This document shows positions 8,658 through 16,893 of a DNA stretch of 64,000 nucleotides, piece after piece. The position numbers were made by a program, and so were the translations under genes. The notes below the pieces were generated by a model. The model saw only the letters and a program-made list of their open reading frames with translations. It was not told where the DNA came from and ran no database searches. The DNA comes from Pseudomonas taeanensis MS-3 (lineage in GTDB: Bacteria > Pseudomonadota > Gammaproteobacteria > Pseudomonadales > Pseudomonadaceae): NCBI RefSeq assembly GCF_000498575.2, contig NZ_AWSQ01000010.1, positions 1-64,000 of the forward strand. Reading direction: 5' to 3'. The stretch's first letter is position 1; every line of letters begins with the position of its first letter.

Positions 8658-8726
8658 GTAGCCCGGATGCAATCCGGGGCGCAATCACACCCGCTGTCCA
8701 GGCGTCGCGGATTTCATCCGGGCTAC
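8658..8726. repeat. Inverted pair of REP elements
   Basis: GTAGCCCGGATGCAATCCGG begins at 8658, and the inverted partner GCGGATTTCATCCGGGCTAC occupies 8707-8726, about 25 bases later. Each unit folds alone and the two can pair with each other, as in Pseudomonas REP doublets. It lies downstream of the deacetylase gene and just before the promoter region of the flavoprotein gene. Confidence 0.8.
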
Positions 8727-8784
8727 TGGCTGCCGGCGCCTCGGGTAGAATGCGCCACCCACCACTATGACCAGCGCCCTTCTA

Positions 8785-10032
8785 ATGACCGATATAGCCA
8801 CCTCCTCGACTCATTCGGTTGCCATCATCGGCGGTGGCCCGGCGGGCCTGATGGCGGCCGAAGTGCTGGCACTGGCCGGGGTCAAGGTCGAGCTGTTCGA
8901 TGCCATGCCGTCGGTGGGGCGCAAGTTCCTGCTGGCCGGAGTGGGCGGGATGAACATCACCCACTCCGAAGCGAAAGAGCCATTCCTGACGCGCTACGGC
9001 GAGCGCAGCGCAGAGATCGCCCGGCTGCTCGCCGAGTTCGACGCCGAGGCGCTGCGCAGCTGGATTCATAACCTCGGCATCGACACGTTCGTCGGTACGT
9101 CCGGCCGGGTGTTCCCCACCGACATGAAGGCCGCGCCGCTGCTGCGCGCCTGGCTCAAGCGCCTGCGCGAACACGGCGTGGCGATCCACACGCGCCGGCG
9201 TTGGCTGGGCTGGACCGACGGTGGCGCGTTGCGCATCGCCACGCCCGCAGGCGAGATTGCCGTACAGGCCGACGCCACCCTGCTGGCCCTGGGCGGTGGC
9301 AGCTGGGCGCGACTCGGTTCGGACGGCGCCTGGGCGGCGCTGCTGCAGGCGCGCGGTATTGCGATTGCGCCGCTGCAGGCCAGCAATTGTGGCTTCGAGG
9401 TGGCGGGCTGGAGTCCGTTGCTACAAGACAAATTCGCCGGCGCACCACTGAAGAACGTGAGCCTGCGCCTGGATGACGAAGCGCCGCGCCTGGGCGAATT
9501 CGTCCTCACCCGCAGTGGCATCGAGGGCAGCCTGGTGTATGCGCTGTCGGCGCGTATTCGTCAGCGGATCGATCAACAGGGTTCGGCCACCATCGTGCTC
9601 GACCTGTTACCGCAAAGCCCTTTGGACAAACTGCACCGAGCGCTGAGCAAGCCACGCGGTTCGCATTCGATGGCCAAGCACCTGCATCGCCAGGTCGGCA
9701 TCGACGGGGTGAAAGCCGCGCTGTTACGCGAGCTGACCAACGCCGAGCAAATCAACGATCCGGCGCAACTGGCCGCTGCGCTCAAGGGGCTGCCCATCAC
9801 CCTGGTCAGACCGCGGCCCCTGGATGAAGCTATCAGCAGCGCCGGTGGCGTGCCCTTCGAGCAACTTGATGAACAGCTGATGCTCAGACAACTGCCTGGC
9901 GTATTCTGCGCCGGCGAGATGCTCGACTGGGAGGCACCGACCGGGGGCTACCTGCTCACCGCCTGCTTTGCCAGCGGGCGCCAGGCGGGTCTGGGCATGT
10001 TGCACTGGTTGCAGGCAAAACCCACCGACTAG
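8785..10032 (+). CDS. HI0933/TIGR03862-type FAD flavoprotein
   Basis: From the ATG at 8785 this is a 415-residue flavoprotein (an in-frame ATG at 8767 is the alternative; neither has a clear ribosome site). A dinucleotide-binding motif AIIGGGPAGLMAAE is near residue 15, and the family signature GRKFLLAGVGGMNITHSE follows. The C-terminus carries the second FAD-binding GVFCAGEMLDWEAPTGGYLL segment. These match the HI0933-like group of NAD(P)/FAD-dependent oxidoreductases (TIGR03862 branch), for which no reaction is firmly established. It is an isolated gene behind a REP doublet. Confidence 0.85.
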   Translation: MTDIATSSTHSVAIIGGGPAGLMAAEVLALAGVKVELFDAMPSVGRKFLLAGVGGMNITHSEAKEPFLTRYGERSAEIARLLAEFDAEALRSWIHNLGIDTFVGTSGRVFPTDMKAAPLLRAWLKRLREHGVAIHTRRRWLGWTDGGALRIATPAGEIAVQADATLLALGGGSWARLGSDGAWAALLQARGIAIAPLQASNCGFEVAGWSPLLQDKFAGAPLKNVSLRLDDEAPRLGEFVLTRSGIEGSLVYALSARIRQRIDQQGSATIVLDLLPQSPLDKLHRALSKPRGSHSMAKHLHRQVGIDGVKAALLRELTNAEQINDPAQLAAALKGLPITLVRPRPLDEAISSAGGVPFEQLDEQLMLRQLPGVFCAGEMLDWEAPTGGYLLTACFASGRQAGLGMLHWLQAKPTD

Positions 10033-10254
10033 AGCCTTAGAGGCCCTTTTGGTGAGTCGATTGCACAGTTAGCGGGCCCCACCTCCTCCCCGTTACATGC
10101 CAAGTCAGCTGCCCCCTTATCGCCTGCTCGTAAACAGCAGCTTCCGCCAGCCAGCGGCAGCGCGGCATTGGGCTTAGCCGGCGGCAGGGGCTATGCTTGC
10201 GCCAAGCCGACACAGAGCGGCTCCCGATCCACGCGCACAGGTAGCCCCTCAACC

Positions 10255-11256
10255 GTGACTCCCTTGTTGGTCTGCGATGACTCGAACATGGCGCGCAAGC
10301 AATTGATCCGCGCCCTCCCCGCCGAATGGCCGGTGACCATCAGCCAGGCGGCCAACGGCCAGGAAGCCCTGGCGATCATTCGCCAGGGTCAGGTCAAGGT
10401 GATGTTACTGGACCTGACCATGCCGGAGTTTGACGGCTACCAGACCCTCGCTGCGCTACGGGCCGAAGGCTTGCCGTGCAAGGTGGTGGTGGTTTCCGGC
10501 GATATTCAGGAAGAAGCCCTTCGTCGCGTCAAGGAACTCGGCGCCCTGGCCTTCCTGAAGAAACCGGCCGACCCCGACACCTTGCGCAGCACCCTGATCG
10601 AGCACGGCCTGTTCGATCCCCAGGCGCCGTCCACGGCCATGAGTCCACCTGCGGCGCAGATTGAGCTGAAGGTGAATTTCCGCGACGCCCTGCGCGAAGT
10701 CAGCAACGTCGCCATGGGCCGTGCCGCCGCGCTGCTGGCCAAGGTGCTCGGGGTATTCGTCAAGCTGCCGGTGCCGCAGGTGAATATCTTCGAAGTCAGC
10801 GAGCTGCATATGACGCTCACCGACGCCCAACGCGGCGAACGCCTGAGCGCGGTGTGCCAGGGCTTTATCGGCGATGGCATCGCCGGCGAGGCGCTGCTGC
10901 TGTTCCACGACTCGGAAGTCGCCGATATGGCGCGCCTGCTCCAGTGGCAGCCGAAGGACGATAACGAAACGTCGGAGATGCTCATCGACCTCGCCAGCAT
11001 CCTCACCGGCGCCTGCCTGGCCGGGATCGCCGAACAGATCGACGTGCGCTTCTCCCAGGGACATCCGCAACTGCTCGGCCAGCACGCCTCGATCGAGCGG
11101 CTGATCCACCTCAACCAACGCCGCTGGAAGAAGACCCTGGCGGTGGAGATCAGCTACAGCCTGGAGGATCACAACATTCACTTTGACCTGCTGCTGTTGT
11201 TCACCGAGGACTCGATCAAGCGCCTGACCAACAAAATTCGCTACCTGATGGACTGA
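10255..11256 (+). CDS. Response regulator with C-terminal CheC-like domain
   Basis: From the GTG at 10255 this is a 333-residue protein; the reading frame extends further upstream, but homology begins at TPLLVCDDSN. Residues 1-118 form a receiver domain with acidic pocket Asp8/Asp9, phospho-acceptor Asp53 (LLDLTMP) and Lys103. Residues 135-333 resemble the CheC/CheX phosphatase fold. The first helix holds a D-x3-E-x2-N catalytic pattern (Asp144, Glu148, Asn151), while the equivalent second helix (EMLIDLASILTG) lacks the Asn. CheC-type enzymes dephosphorylate receiver domains, so this may be a self-limiting regulator. It is followed after 5 bases by a PAS protein, which probably belongs to the same signalling unit. 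Confidence 0.82.
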   Translation: MTPLLVCDDSNMARKQLIRALPAEWPVTISQAANGQEALAIIRQGQVKVMLLDLTMPEFDGYQTLAALRAEGLPCKVVVVSGDIQEEALRRVKELGALAFLKKPADPDTLRSTLIEHGLFDPQAPSTAMSPPAAQIELKVNFRDALREVSNVAMGRAAALLAKVLGVFVKLPVPQVNIFEVSELHMTLTDAQRGERLSAVCQGFIGDGIAGEALLLFHDSEVADMARLLQWQPKDDNETSEMLIDLASILTGACLAGIAEQIDVRFSQGHPQLLGQHASIERLIHLNQRRWKKTLAVEISYSLEDHNIHFDLLLLFTEDSIKRLTNKIRYLMD

Positions 11257-11261
11257 CCAGC

Positions 11262-11717
11262 ATGTCTACCCAGATCGATATCAAAGAAGTCCACTGGCTG
11301 CTCGACATCGTGCAGTGCATCGACGTTGGCGTGATCGTGCTCGACCGCCAATACCAGGTGGAGGTGTGGAACAGCTTCATGGAGAACCACTCCGGCATGG
11401 GTCCGGACGAGGTACATGGCAGACCGCTGTTCGAGCTGTTCCCGGAAATCGACGAAACCTGGCTACGCCGTAAGGTGGACACCGTGGTGCAACTCGGCAC
11501 CCGGGCCTTCAGCCTGTGGGAGCAGCGCCCCTACCTGGTGCACTTCAAGAGCTACCAGCCGATTACTGGCCAGGAAGATTTCATGTACCAGAACGTCACG
11601 CTGCTGCCGCTGAGCGGCGCCAGCGGTGAGGTCGACCATCTGTGCCTGGTGATCTACGACATGACCGCCGCCGCCACCCATAAGAAGCAACTGACCGCGA
11701 GCCAGGTCGCGCACTAG
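11262..11717 (+). CDS. Stand-alone PAS-domain protein
   Basis: This 151-residue protein consists essentially of one PAS domain: DVGVIVLDRQYQVEVWN opens the fold, the GMGPDEVHGRPLFELFPE helix segment follows, and the closing beta strands (TLLPLSGASGEVDHLCLVIYDMT) end near residue 140. There is no kinase, GGDEF or helix-turn-helix output. Similar PAS segments occur in front of GGDEF domains in pseudomonads, so this may be a detached sensor or adaptor. It is cotranscribed with the REC-CheC regulator (5-base gap). Ligand and partner are unknown. Confidence 0.85.
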   Translation: MSTQIDIKEVHWLLDIVQCIDVGVIVLDRQYQVEVWNSFMENHSGMGPDEVHGRPLFELFPEIDETWLRRKVDTVVQLGTRAFSLWEQRPYLVHFKSYQPITGQEDFMYQNVTLLPLSGASGEVDHLCLVIYDMTAAATHKKQLTASQVAH

Positions 11718-11771
11718 CCGAGCCTAGCCCGGCATCCATGAGTGCGCACCCCTGGCGGCGCCCCTCGCGAA

Positions 11772-13109
11772 CTACGGCTTTCTACCGCCCTTGGCCGGCC
11801 CGCCACCGAAACTCGGCACCTTGCGCACCGCCTTGATCGGCGGTGCTGCTGGCTCGTCGCTCTCCAGCCAACGGCCGAGACTGCCCCCTTTGCCGCCGCC
11901 CACCACCTTGGCTTTCTTCGGCTTCTTCGGCTTTTTCACCACTTGGCCGCCGGCCAGGGTCTGCGGCACCCGATGGTCGGGAATGAAATCAGGCTCGTCG
12001 ACGCGTTTGAGCACCTGTTGAATCAGCGCCTCGATGGCCGACAGGTGCTGCACCTCGTCGGCGCACACCAACGACACCGCCTGGCCGGTGGCGCCGGCAC
12101 GCCCAGTACGGCCGATTCGGTGCACGTAGTCTTCGGCGACGATCGGCAGGTCGAAGTTGACCACCAGGGGCAGATCGTCGATATCCAGGCCGCGAGCCGC
12201 CACGTCGGTGGCCACCAGTACCTTCACCTCGTTGTTCTTGAAGCGTTGCAACGCGCGCAGCCGGGTCGGTTGCGGCTTGTCGCCGTGAATCGCGTCGGCG
12301 CTGATGCCCTGGCGCTGCAGTTCAGCTTCCAGCTCGTCGACGCCCTTGCGGGTCTTGACGAACACCAGCACCTGACTCCAGCGCTGGCTCCGATACAGGT
12401 GCAGGAACAGCTCGGCCTTGCGCTTCTTGTCCACCGGGATCAGCCACTGCTTGACCGATTTGGCCGCCGCATTGCGCGGGCTGACCTCGATACTCAGCGG
12501 GTCGCGCAGCAGTTCCTTGGCCATGCCGCGGATGGCCTCGGAGAAGGTCGCGGAAAACAGCAGGGTCTGGCGTTTTTTCGGCAAGGCGCAGAACAGATCG
12601 TCCAGTTCGCGGGCGAAGCCCAGGTCGAGCATGCGGTCGGCTTCGTCGAGTACCAGGGTCTGCAACTGGTTGAACTTCACCGCGTTCTGCCGATAAAGAT
12701 CGAGCAAGCGCCCAGGCGTCGCCACCAGCACGTCGAGACCCTTGCGCAGCTTCATCATCTGCGGGTTGATGCTGACCCCGCCGTACACCGCATAGCTGCG
12801 CAACGGCAGGTGCTGGCCATAGGTCAGAAAACTCTGCTGCACCTGCTCGGCCAGCTCGCGAGTCGGCACCAGCACCAGCGCGCGCACCGAGTTACTGGCC
12901 ACATTCGGCCCTTCCATCATCAAGCGCTGCAACAGCGGCAGGGCGAAACCGGCGGTCTTGCCAGTGCCGGTCTGCGCCGCGGCCATCAGATCGCGCCCCG
13001 CCAGTACCGCAGGAATGGCTTCGGCCTGCACCGGTGTGGGCGCGACATAGTCGAGGCTGTCGAGGGTGCGCAGTAATGGATCGATAAGACCGAGGGAGGC
13101 GAATGTCAT
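11772..13109 (-). CDS. rhlE: DEAD-box RNA helicase, RhlE type
   Basis: This 445-residue ATP-dependent RNA helicase has the Q motif (VAPTPVQAEAIP), Walker A AAQTGTGKT, motif Ia PTRELAEQ, DEAD box VLDEADRMLDLGF, SATF, and the C-terminal helicase motifs VATDVAARGLD and HRIGRTGRAG. The basic, glycine/lysine/proline-rich tail (KKPKKPKKAK, then GGGKGG) is typical of RhlE-type RNA-binding tails. These enzymes act in RNA decay and ribosome assembly, especially in the cold. From memory the equivalent position in P. aeruginosa holds PA3950 (RhlE1). It converges on the PAS gene. Confidence 0.93.
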   Translation of the reverse strand: MTFASLGLIDPLLRTLDSLDYVAPTPVQAEAIPAVLAGRDLMAAAQTGTGKTAGFALPLLQRLMMEGPNVASNSVRALVLVPTRELAEQVQQSFLTYGQHLPLRSYAVYGGVSINPQMMKLRKGLDVLVATPGRLLDLYRQNAVKFNQLQTLVLDEADRMLDLGFARELDDLFCALPKKRQTLLFSATFSEAIRGMAKELLRDPLSIEVSPRNAAAKSVKQWLIPVDKKRKAELFLHLYRSQRWSQVLVFVKTRKGVDELEAELQRQGISADAIHGDKPQPTRLRALQRFKNNEVKVLVATDVAARGLDIDDLPLVVNFDLPIVAEDYVHRIGRTGRAGATGQAVSLVCADEVQHLSAIEALIQQVLKRVDEPDFIPDHRVPQTLAGGQVVKKPKKPKKAKVVGGGKGGSLGRWLESDEPAAPPIKAVRKVPSFGGGPAKGGRKP

Positions 13110-13410
13110 GAGGGTAACCAGAACCAGGAAAGCGGATGTGCGAATGCGCGCAGTTTACCCTGAGCAGCGCCTATCGGCCCGTTTCTGTTGCCCTGACGGC
13201 CGCGTGAACCGGCAGATCTGTCTGGACCTCGGTGCAGTTCCGCCAACCCTCCGAACCCTGCGGCCGACTGGGGGTCTCTAACCTGCGGTCTACACTGTGC
13301 GGGACCAGGCGGCTCGGTAGATCCCCCAGCGGACAACGCGATTGGCTTATCGCCTGGGCACCCGGTAGGGTGAGCCTGTATTAACGACTCAACATGGAGA
13401 TCAGCGAAGC
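13110..13410. other. Intergenic region between rhlE and lemA
   Basis: This is a 300-base divergent spacer holding the upstream regions of the leftward helicase and the rightward lemA operon. No reading frame looks coding. A GGAGATC ribosome site lies just before the lemA start. I saw no recognisable RNA element or repeat. Confidence 0.5.
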
Positions 13411-14019
13411 ATGCAGACAACCACAGGATTCGGCTTCAGCGCGCGAGTGGCCGCCTTACTGGCCATGGCCGCACTGTTGACTGGCTGCGGCATCAACAAC
13501 ATTCCCACTTACGACGAACAGGTCAAGGCGGCCTGGTCTCAGGTGGAAAACCAGTATCAGCGTCGCGCAGATCTGGTGCCCAACCTGGTGGAAACCGTCA
13601 AAGGCTTCGCCAAACAGGAACAGGAAACCCTGGTGGCGGTGATCGAAGCCCGCGCCAAGGCCACCTCCATTCAGGTAGACGCCAGCACCCTGGACGATCC
13701 GCAGAAACTGCGCCAGTTCCAGCAGGCACAGGAACAGCTCAGCGGCGCCCTGAGCCGCTTGATGGCGGTCTCCGAACGCTATCCCGACCTGAAGTCAAAC
13801 CAGAACTTCCTGGCCCTGCAATCCCAGCTGGAAGGCACGGAAAACCGCATCGCGGTGGCCCGTCGCGACTTCATTACCTCGGTCGAACGCTACAACACCG
13901 AGATCCGCACCTTCCCGGGGCGCATCTGGCACAGCCTGATGTACAGCGACATGTCAGTGCGGGAGAACTTCGAAGCCACGGCACCTAAGGCGGACAAAGC
14001 GCCCGAAGTGAAATTCTGA
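13411..14019 (+). CDS. lemA: LemA-family lipoprotein
   Basis: This 202-residue protein has a lipoprotein signal with lipobox LLTGC (Cys26) and the LemA-family core: YDEQVKAAWSQVENQYQRRADLVPNLVETVKGFAKQE at the start of a four-helix bundle, then YPDLKSNQNFLALQSQLEGTENRIAVARRDF. The N-terminus would be anchored by lipid, with the bundle in the periplasm. LemA function is not settled. It is cotranscribed with two TPM-domain genes; the stop overlaps the next start by one base (TGATG). This lemA-TPM pairing is common in proteobacteria. Confidence 0.92.
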   Translation: MQTTTGFGFSARVAALLAMAALLTGCGINNIPTYDEQVKAAWSQVENQYQRRADLVPNLVETVKGFAKQEQETLVAVIEARAKATSIQVDASTLDDPQKLRQFQQAQEQLSGALSRLMAVSERYPDLKSNQNFLALQSQLEGTENRIAVARRDFITSVERYNTEIRTFPGRIWHSLMYSDMSVRENFEATAPKADKAPEVKF

Positions 14020-14741
14020 TGTCCGCAGTACTGCGCCTGCCGCTGCTCTTGCTACTGTCGGCCTGGGCTTGCCTGGCCCAGGCCCAGCCCGAGTTCCCCG
14101 CGCTGAGCGGACGGGTGGTGGATCAGGCCGAGATGCTCGATGCGCAGAGCGAAGCAAGACTGACGCAACAGCTGGCAGCGCATGAGCAAGCCAGCAGCGA
14201 GCAAGTGGTGGTGGTGACACTGGAGAACCTGCAAGGCGTCCCCATCGAGGAATTCGGTTATCAGCTGGGCCGGCACTGGGGCATCGGCCAAAAAGGCAAG
14301 GATAACGGTGCCCTGCTGTTGATCGCCCGTGACGAACGCAAAATCCGCATCGAGGTCGGCTATGGCCTGGAGGGCCGCCTGACCGATGCGCAATCCTCGG
14401 TGATCATCAATCAGGTCATCAGCCCCGCCTTCAAGGGGGGTGATTTCGCCAAGGGCATCAGCGACGGCGTTACGGCGATCCTCCAGGTGCTCGGAGGTCA
14501 ACCCCTGGTCGATAGCGCGAAGCCGGAGAAACAGGCCAAAGCGATCCCCTTCTTCGTCTTGCTGATGGTCATCCTCGGTCTGATCGGCGGCGGCCGTGGC
14601 GGACGCCGTGGCCTGCTGCTGGGCGGGCTTCTGGCTGCAGGTATGGGCCGTGGCGGCTCCGGCGGCGGCTTTGGTGGCGGCGGTGGTTTTGGCGGTGGTG
14701 GCGGCGGCTTTGGTGGCGGCGGTGCTTCCGGCGGCTGGTAA
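14019..14741 (+). CDS. TPM-domain (YgcG-type) membrane protein with glycine-rich tail
   Basis: This 240-residue protein has a signal peptide (MSAVLRLPLLLLLSAWACLAQA), then a TPM domain from about residue 25 to 150 (LSGRVVDQAEMLDAQSE..., IRIEVGYGLEGRLTDAQ), a transmembrane helix (FFVLLMVILGLIGGG), and a tail made almost only of Gly with Phe/Ser. The TPM domain, also called TPM_phosphatase, is linked to photosystem II repair in plants, but the bacterial function is unknown. The glycine-rich tail is encoded by a repetitive stretch at about 14586-14738. It is the middle gene of the lemA-TPM-TPM operon. Confidence 0.9.
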   Translation: MSAVLRLPLLLLLSAWACLAQAQPEFPALSGRVVDQAEMLDAQSEARLTQQLAAHEQASSEQVVVVTLENLQGVPIEEFGYQLGRHWGIGQKGKDNGALLLIARDERKIRIEVGYGLEGRLTDAQSSVIINQVISPAFKGGDFAKGISDGVTAILQVLGGQPLVDSAKPEKQAKAIPFFVLLMVILGLIGGGRGGRRGLLLGGLLAAGMGRGGSGGGFGGGGGFGGGGGGFGGGGASGGW

Positions 14742-14767
14742 TTCAATTCAACGAGTAGACGAGCCCC

Positions 14768-15385
14768 ATGGCGTTATTGAGTGCAAGTGAACAACAACAG
14801 GTCGCCCAGGCGATCAGCGCGGTCGAGCGCGAGACCGATGCCGAACTGGTCACCGTATTGGCGGCCAGAGCGGACGACTACACCTATATCCCGCTGCTCT
14901 GGGCCAGCCTGCTGGCGCTGCTGGTACCCGGTGCGATCAATTACTTTGGTGCCTGGCTGAGCGCCCAGGAGCTGTTGTTGGTGCAGTGGCTGAGCTTTGC
15001 CGGCTTGAGCCTGCTGCTGCGCATCCCGTCACTCACCACTCGGCTGATACCGCGTGCCGTGCGTCACTGGCGCGCCTCCAATCTGGCACGGCGGCAGTTC
15101 CTCGAGCACAACCTGCACCACACCTCTGGCGGAACCGGCATGCTGATCTTCGTCTCGGAAGCCGAACACTATGTGGAGATTCTGGTCGACCGGGGCATTT
15201 CCAGCCGACTGCCCGACGCGACCTGGCAAGCCATAGTCATGGACTTCACTCAGCGGGTGAAACGCGGCGAAACCCTGCAGGGCTTTCTCGGCTGCATCCA
15301 GGCCTGCGGCGAGCACCTCAAGCAGCACCTGCCCGCCACCAGCGAACGCAACGAGCTGCCCAATCACCTGGTGATCCTGCCCTGA
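14768..15385 (+). CDS. TPM-domain inner-membrane protein
   Basis: This 205-residue protein is a second TPM-type protein, with no signal peptide. It opens LLSASEQQQVAQAISAVERETDAELVTVLAARADDY, then has two hydrophobic segments (about residues 40-90), then the conserved VLIFVSEAEHYVEILVDRGIS-type block in a cytoplasmic or periplasmic C-terminal part. It follows the YgcG-like gene by 26 bases and completes the operon. The two TPM proteins probably work together with LemA in the envelope, but no activity is known. Confidence 0.85.
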   Translation: MALLSASEQQQVAQAISAVERETDAELVTVLAARADDYTYIPLLWASLLALLVPGAINYFGAWLSAQELLLVQWLSFAGLSLLLRIPSLTTRLIPRAVRHWRASNLARRQFLEHNLHHTSGGTGMLIFVSEAEHYVEILVDRGISSRLPDATWQAIVMDFTQRVKRGETLQGFLGCIQACGEHLKQHLPATSERNELPNHLVILP

Positions 15386-15388
15386 GTC

Positions 15389-15417
15389 ATTCAGATCATC
15401 GAGGTGCTGCTGAGTCG
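15389..15417 (+). repeat. Left copy of imperfect direct repeat flanking mscS
   Basis: This segment (ATTCAG..CATCGA..GTG.TGCTG) recurs at 16842-16868 with 23 matching positions, 4 mismatches and a 2-base gap. The two copies bracket the low-GC mscS gene. The match could be chance or the trace of an old insertion or duplication. Confidence 0.4.
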
Positions 15418-15433
15418 AAGGATAAAAGGAACA

Positions 15434-15463
15434 GGAGTGGGTAATAAATACACCACTCCCCTT
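15434..15463. terminator. Hairpin between TPM operon and mscS
   Basis: GGAGTGG (15434-15440) pairs with CCACTCC (15453-15459) across a 12-base loop and is followed by CCTTT. It lies between the end of the rightward TPM operon and the end of leftward mscS, and could terminate transcription from the left side. Confidence 0.55.
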
Positions 15464-15480
15464 TGATAGAGGCTATTTAA

Positions 15481-16818
15481 TTAATCGCCCGGTTTGCTAT
15501 TGATTGAAAAGCCTTTATTGACCACTCGAACCTCTCGCTGCGGGAAGGGTATCTCATAACCATGTTCCTGCAGCGCTTCCAAAATCATCAAAAGCAGGTC
15601 ACCGCCCACACGATTCTTGCCATCGTCGATGCCTTCCATCCAGAACTCAACGAACATATTAATACCGGAATCGCCAAAGCTGTCTATTTCACAATCGGGA
15701 CGTTCCTCGAACGGTACATCGTCGCCGCTAAACACCTGTGGGTGGCTAGCAACTACGGCTTTGATAATTTCGACCAGCTTCCTGATATCGGAATGATAAG
15801 CGACCGAGAAATCTACCCGGTAACGTTGACTTTTGTCCTTGTGCGTCCAGTTGGTAAATATTTCGGCGATGAATTTTTCGTTAGGCACCACAATATCTTT
15901 GCCATCAAACGTTTCCAGCGTTGTCGAGCGCATATTTAACTCGCGAACAATTCCGGTACGGCCGTCATCGAGCTCCACATAATCACCAATAGACACGGAG
16001 CGATCCAGCAGGATGATAATTCCGGATATGAAATTGGACGCAATGGCCTGCAATCCTAAGCCAATACCGACACCAAGCGCACCGCCAAACACCGCGAGCG
16101 TGGTGAGATTGATACCCATGAGTTGCAAAATCAACAGGGATATCAAGAAAAATATCGCCACCTCGAAAAGTTTCGCCGCAACTTCGCGGGTACGGATGTC
16201 GAGGCTTTCCTGATGGGAAATGAATGCTCGGCCGGTTTTGCTGCTAGTGCGACCAAGCCAGAACAGCAGTGAACCGAAAATGGCAACGCGAGCGATACCG
16301 TAAACTGAAATCTCAATATTGCCTAAATTTACCGATATGGATTCGAGTATGGCTATTAACTCACTCAATATACCGAGCAGATGCAGAAACAATAGCGGCA
16401 TACCCAACCATCTGAACAACCCAGCCGCAACCCTGTTCTGTATAAAATCACGAACAACAGAATAAAACAGAAGCAAGATGGCAACAGTGAGCGCCGCCTG
16501 CACAAGCCAGCCCTGATTTAATGCGCGCTCACTCACTTCGACGGACACTCGCAACATCAAGATAGCGAGCACCGGAAAAATCAACCCACCCAACCTTCCA
16601 ACAAATTTACGCAAAGGATGAACAGCAGCCCCTTCATGACGGGCATCAAGGAAGGGGGCATATTTCCTGATGCGATTAGCCAGCCCCCACGCAACAAGAT
16701 AGATAGCTAGAATAATACCTACTTGCGCATAGACTTCTGGCTGGGAAAATACCGCGCCTGCTTTAGAGGCAGCTTTATTAACGAACTTAATGAATTCATC
16801 CATTATCATTTTTGGCAA
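15481..16818 (-). CDS. MscS-family mechanosensitive channel (low-GC gene)
   Basis: This 445-residue protein has several N-terminal transmembrane helices and a MscS core: the pore helix region LAVFGGALGVGIGLGLQAIASNFISGIIILLDRSVSIGDYV is the family's glycine-rich TM3 followed by the beta domain (GIVRELNMRSTTLETFDGKDIVVPNEKF). Such channels release solutes on hypo-osmotic shock or act in signalling. The gene is noticeably AT-richer than its neighbours (one internal 60-base line is about 40% GC) and uses codons rare elsewhere in the window, which suggests acquisition by transfer. It stands alone and is flanked by short direct repeats. Confidence 0.9.
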   Translation of the reverse strand: MPKMIMDEFIKFVNKAASKAGAVFSQPEVYAQVGIILAIYLVAWGLANRIRKYAPFLDARHEGAAVHPLRKFVGRLGGLIFPVLAILMLRVSVEVSERALNQGWLVQAALTVAILLLFYSVVRDFIQNRVAAGLFRWLGMPLLFLHLLGILSELIAILESISVNLGNIEISVYGIARVAIFGSLLFWLGRTSSKTGRAFISHQESLDIRTREVAAKLFEVAIFFLISLLILQLMGINLTTLAVFGGALGVGIGLGLQAIASNFISGIIILLDRSVSIGDYVELDDGRTGIVRELNMRSTTLETFDGKDIVVPNEKFIAEIFTNWTHKDKSQRYRVDFSVAYHSDIRKLVEIIKAVVASHPQVFSGDDVPFEERPDCEIDSFGDSGINMFVEFWMEGIDDGKNRVGGDLLLMILEALQEHGYEIPFPQREVRVVNKGFSINSKPGD

Positions 16819-16841
16819 CCTTATGTTCTACCTAACAGGCA

Positions 16842-16868
16842 ATTCAGGCCATCGAAGTGTTGCTGTCG
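16842..16868 (+). repeat. Right copy of imperfect direct repeat flanking mscS
   Basis: Partner of the segment at 15389-15417. Differences between the copies fall partly at synonymous-looking positions if both are read in the frame ATT CAG NNC ATC GA(A/G) GTG (C/T)TG CTG, so both may descend from one coding fragment. Confidence 0.4.
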
Positions 16869-16893
16869 GGCTACGGGTCAAGCGACACGCGTA

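Noticed and set aside
14498..14746. Proline-rich leftward frame opposite the TPM tail
   Set aside because: It is the complement of the glycine-codon repeat and not a gene.
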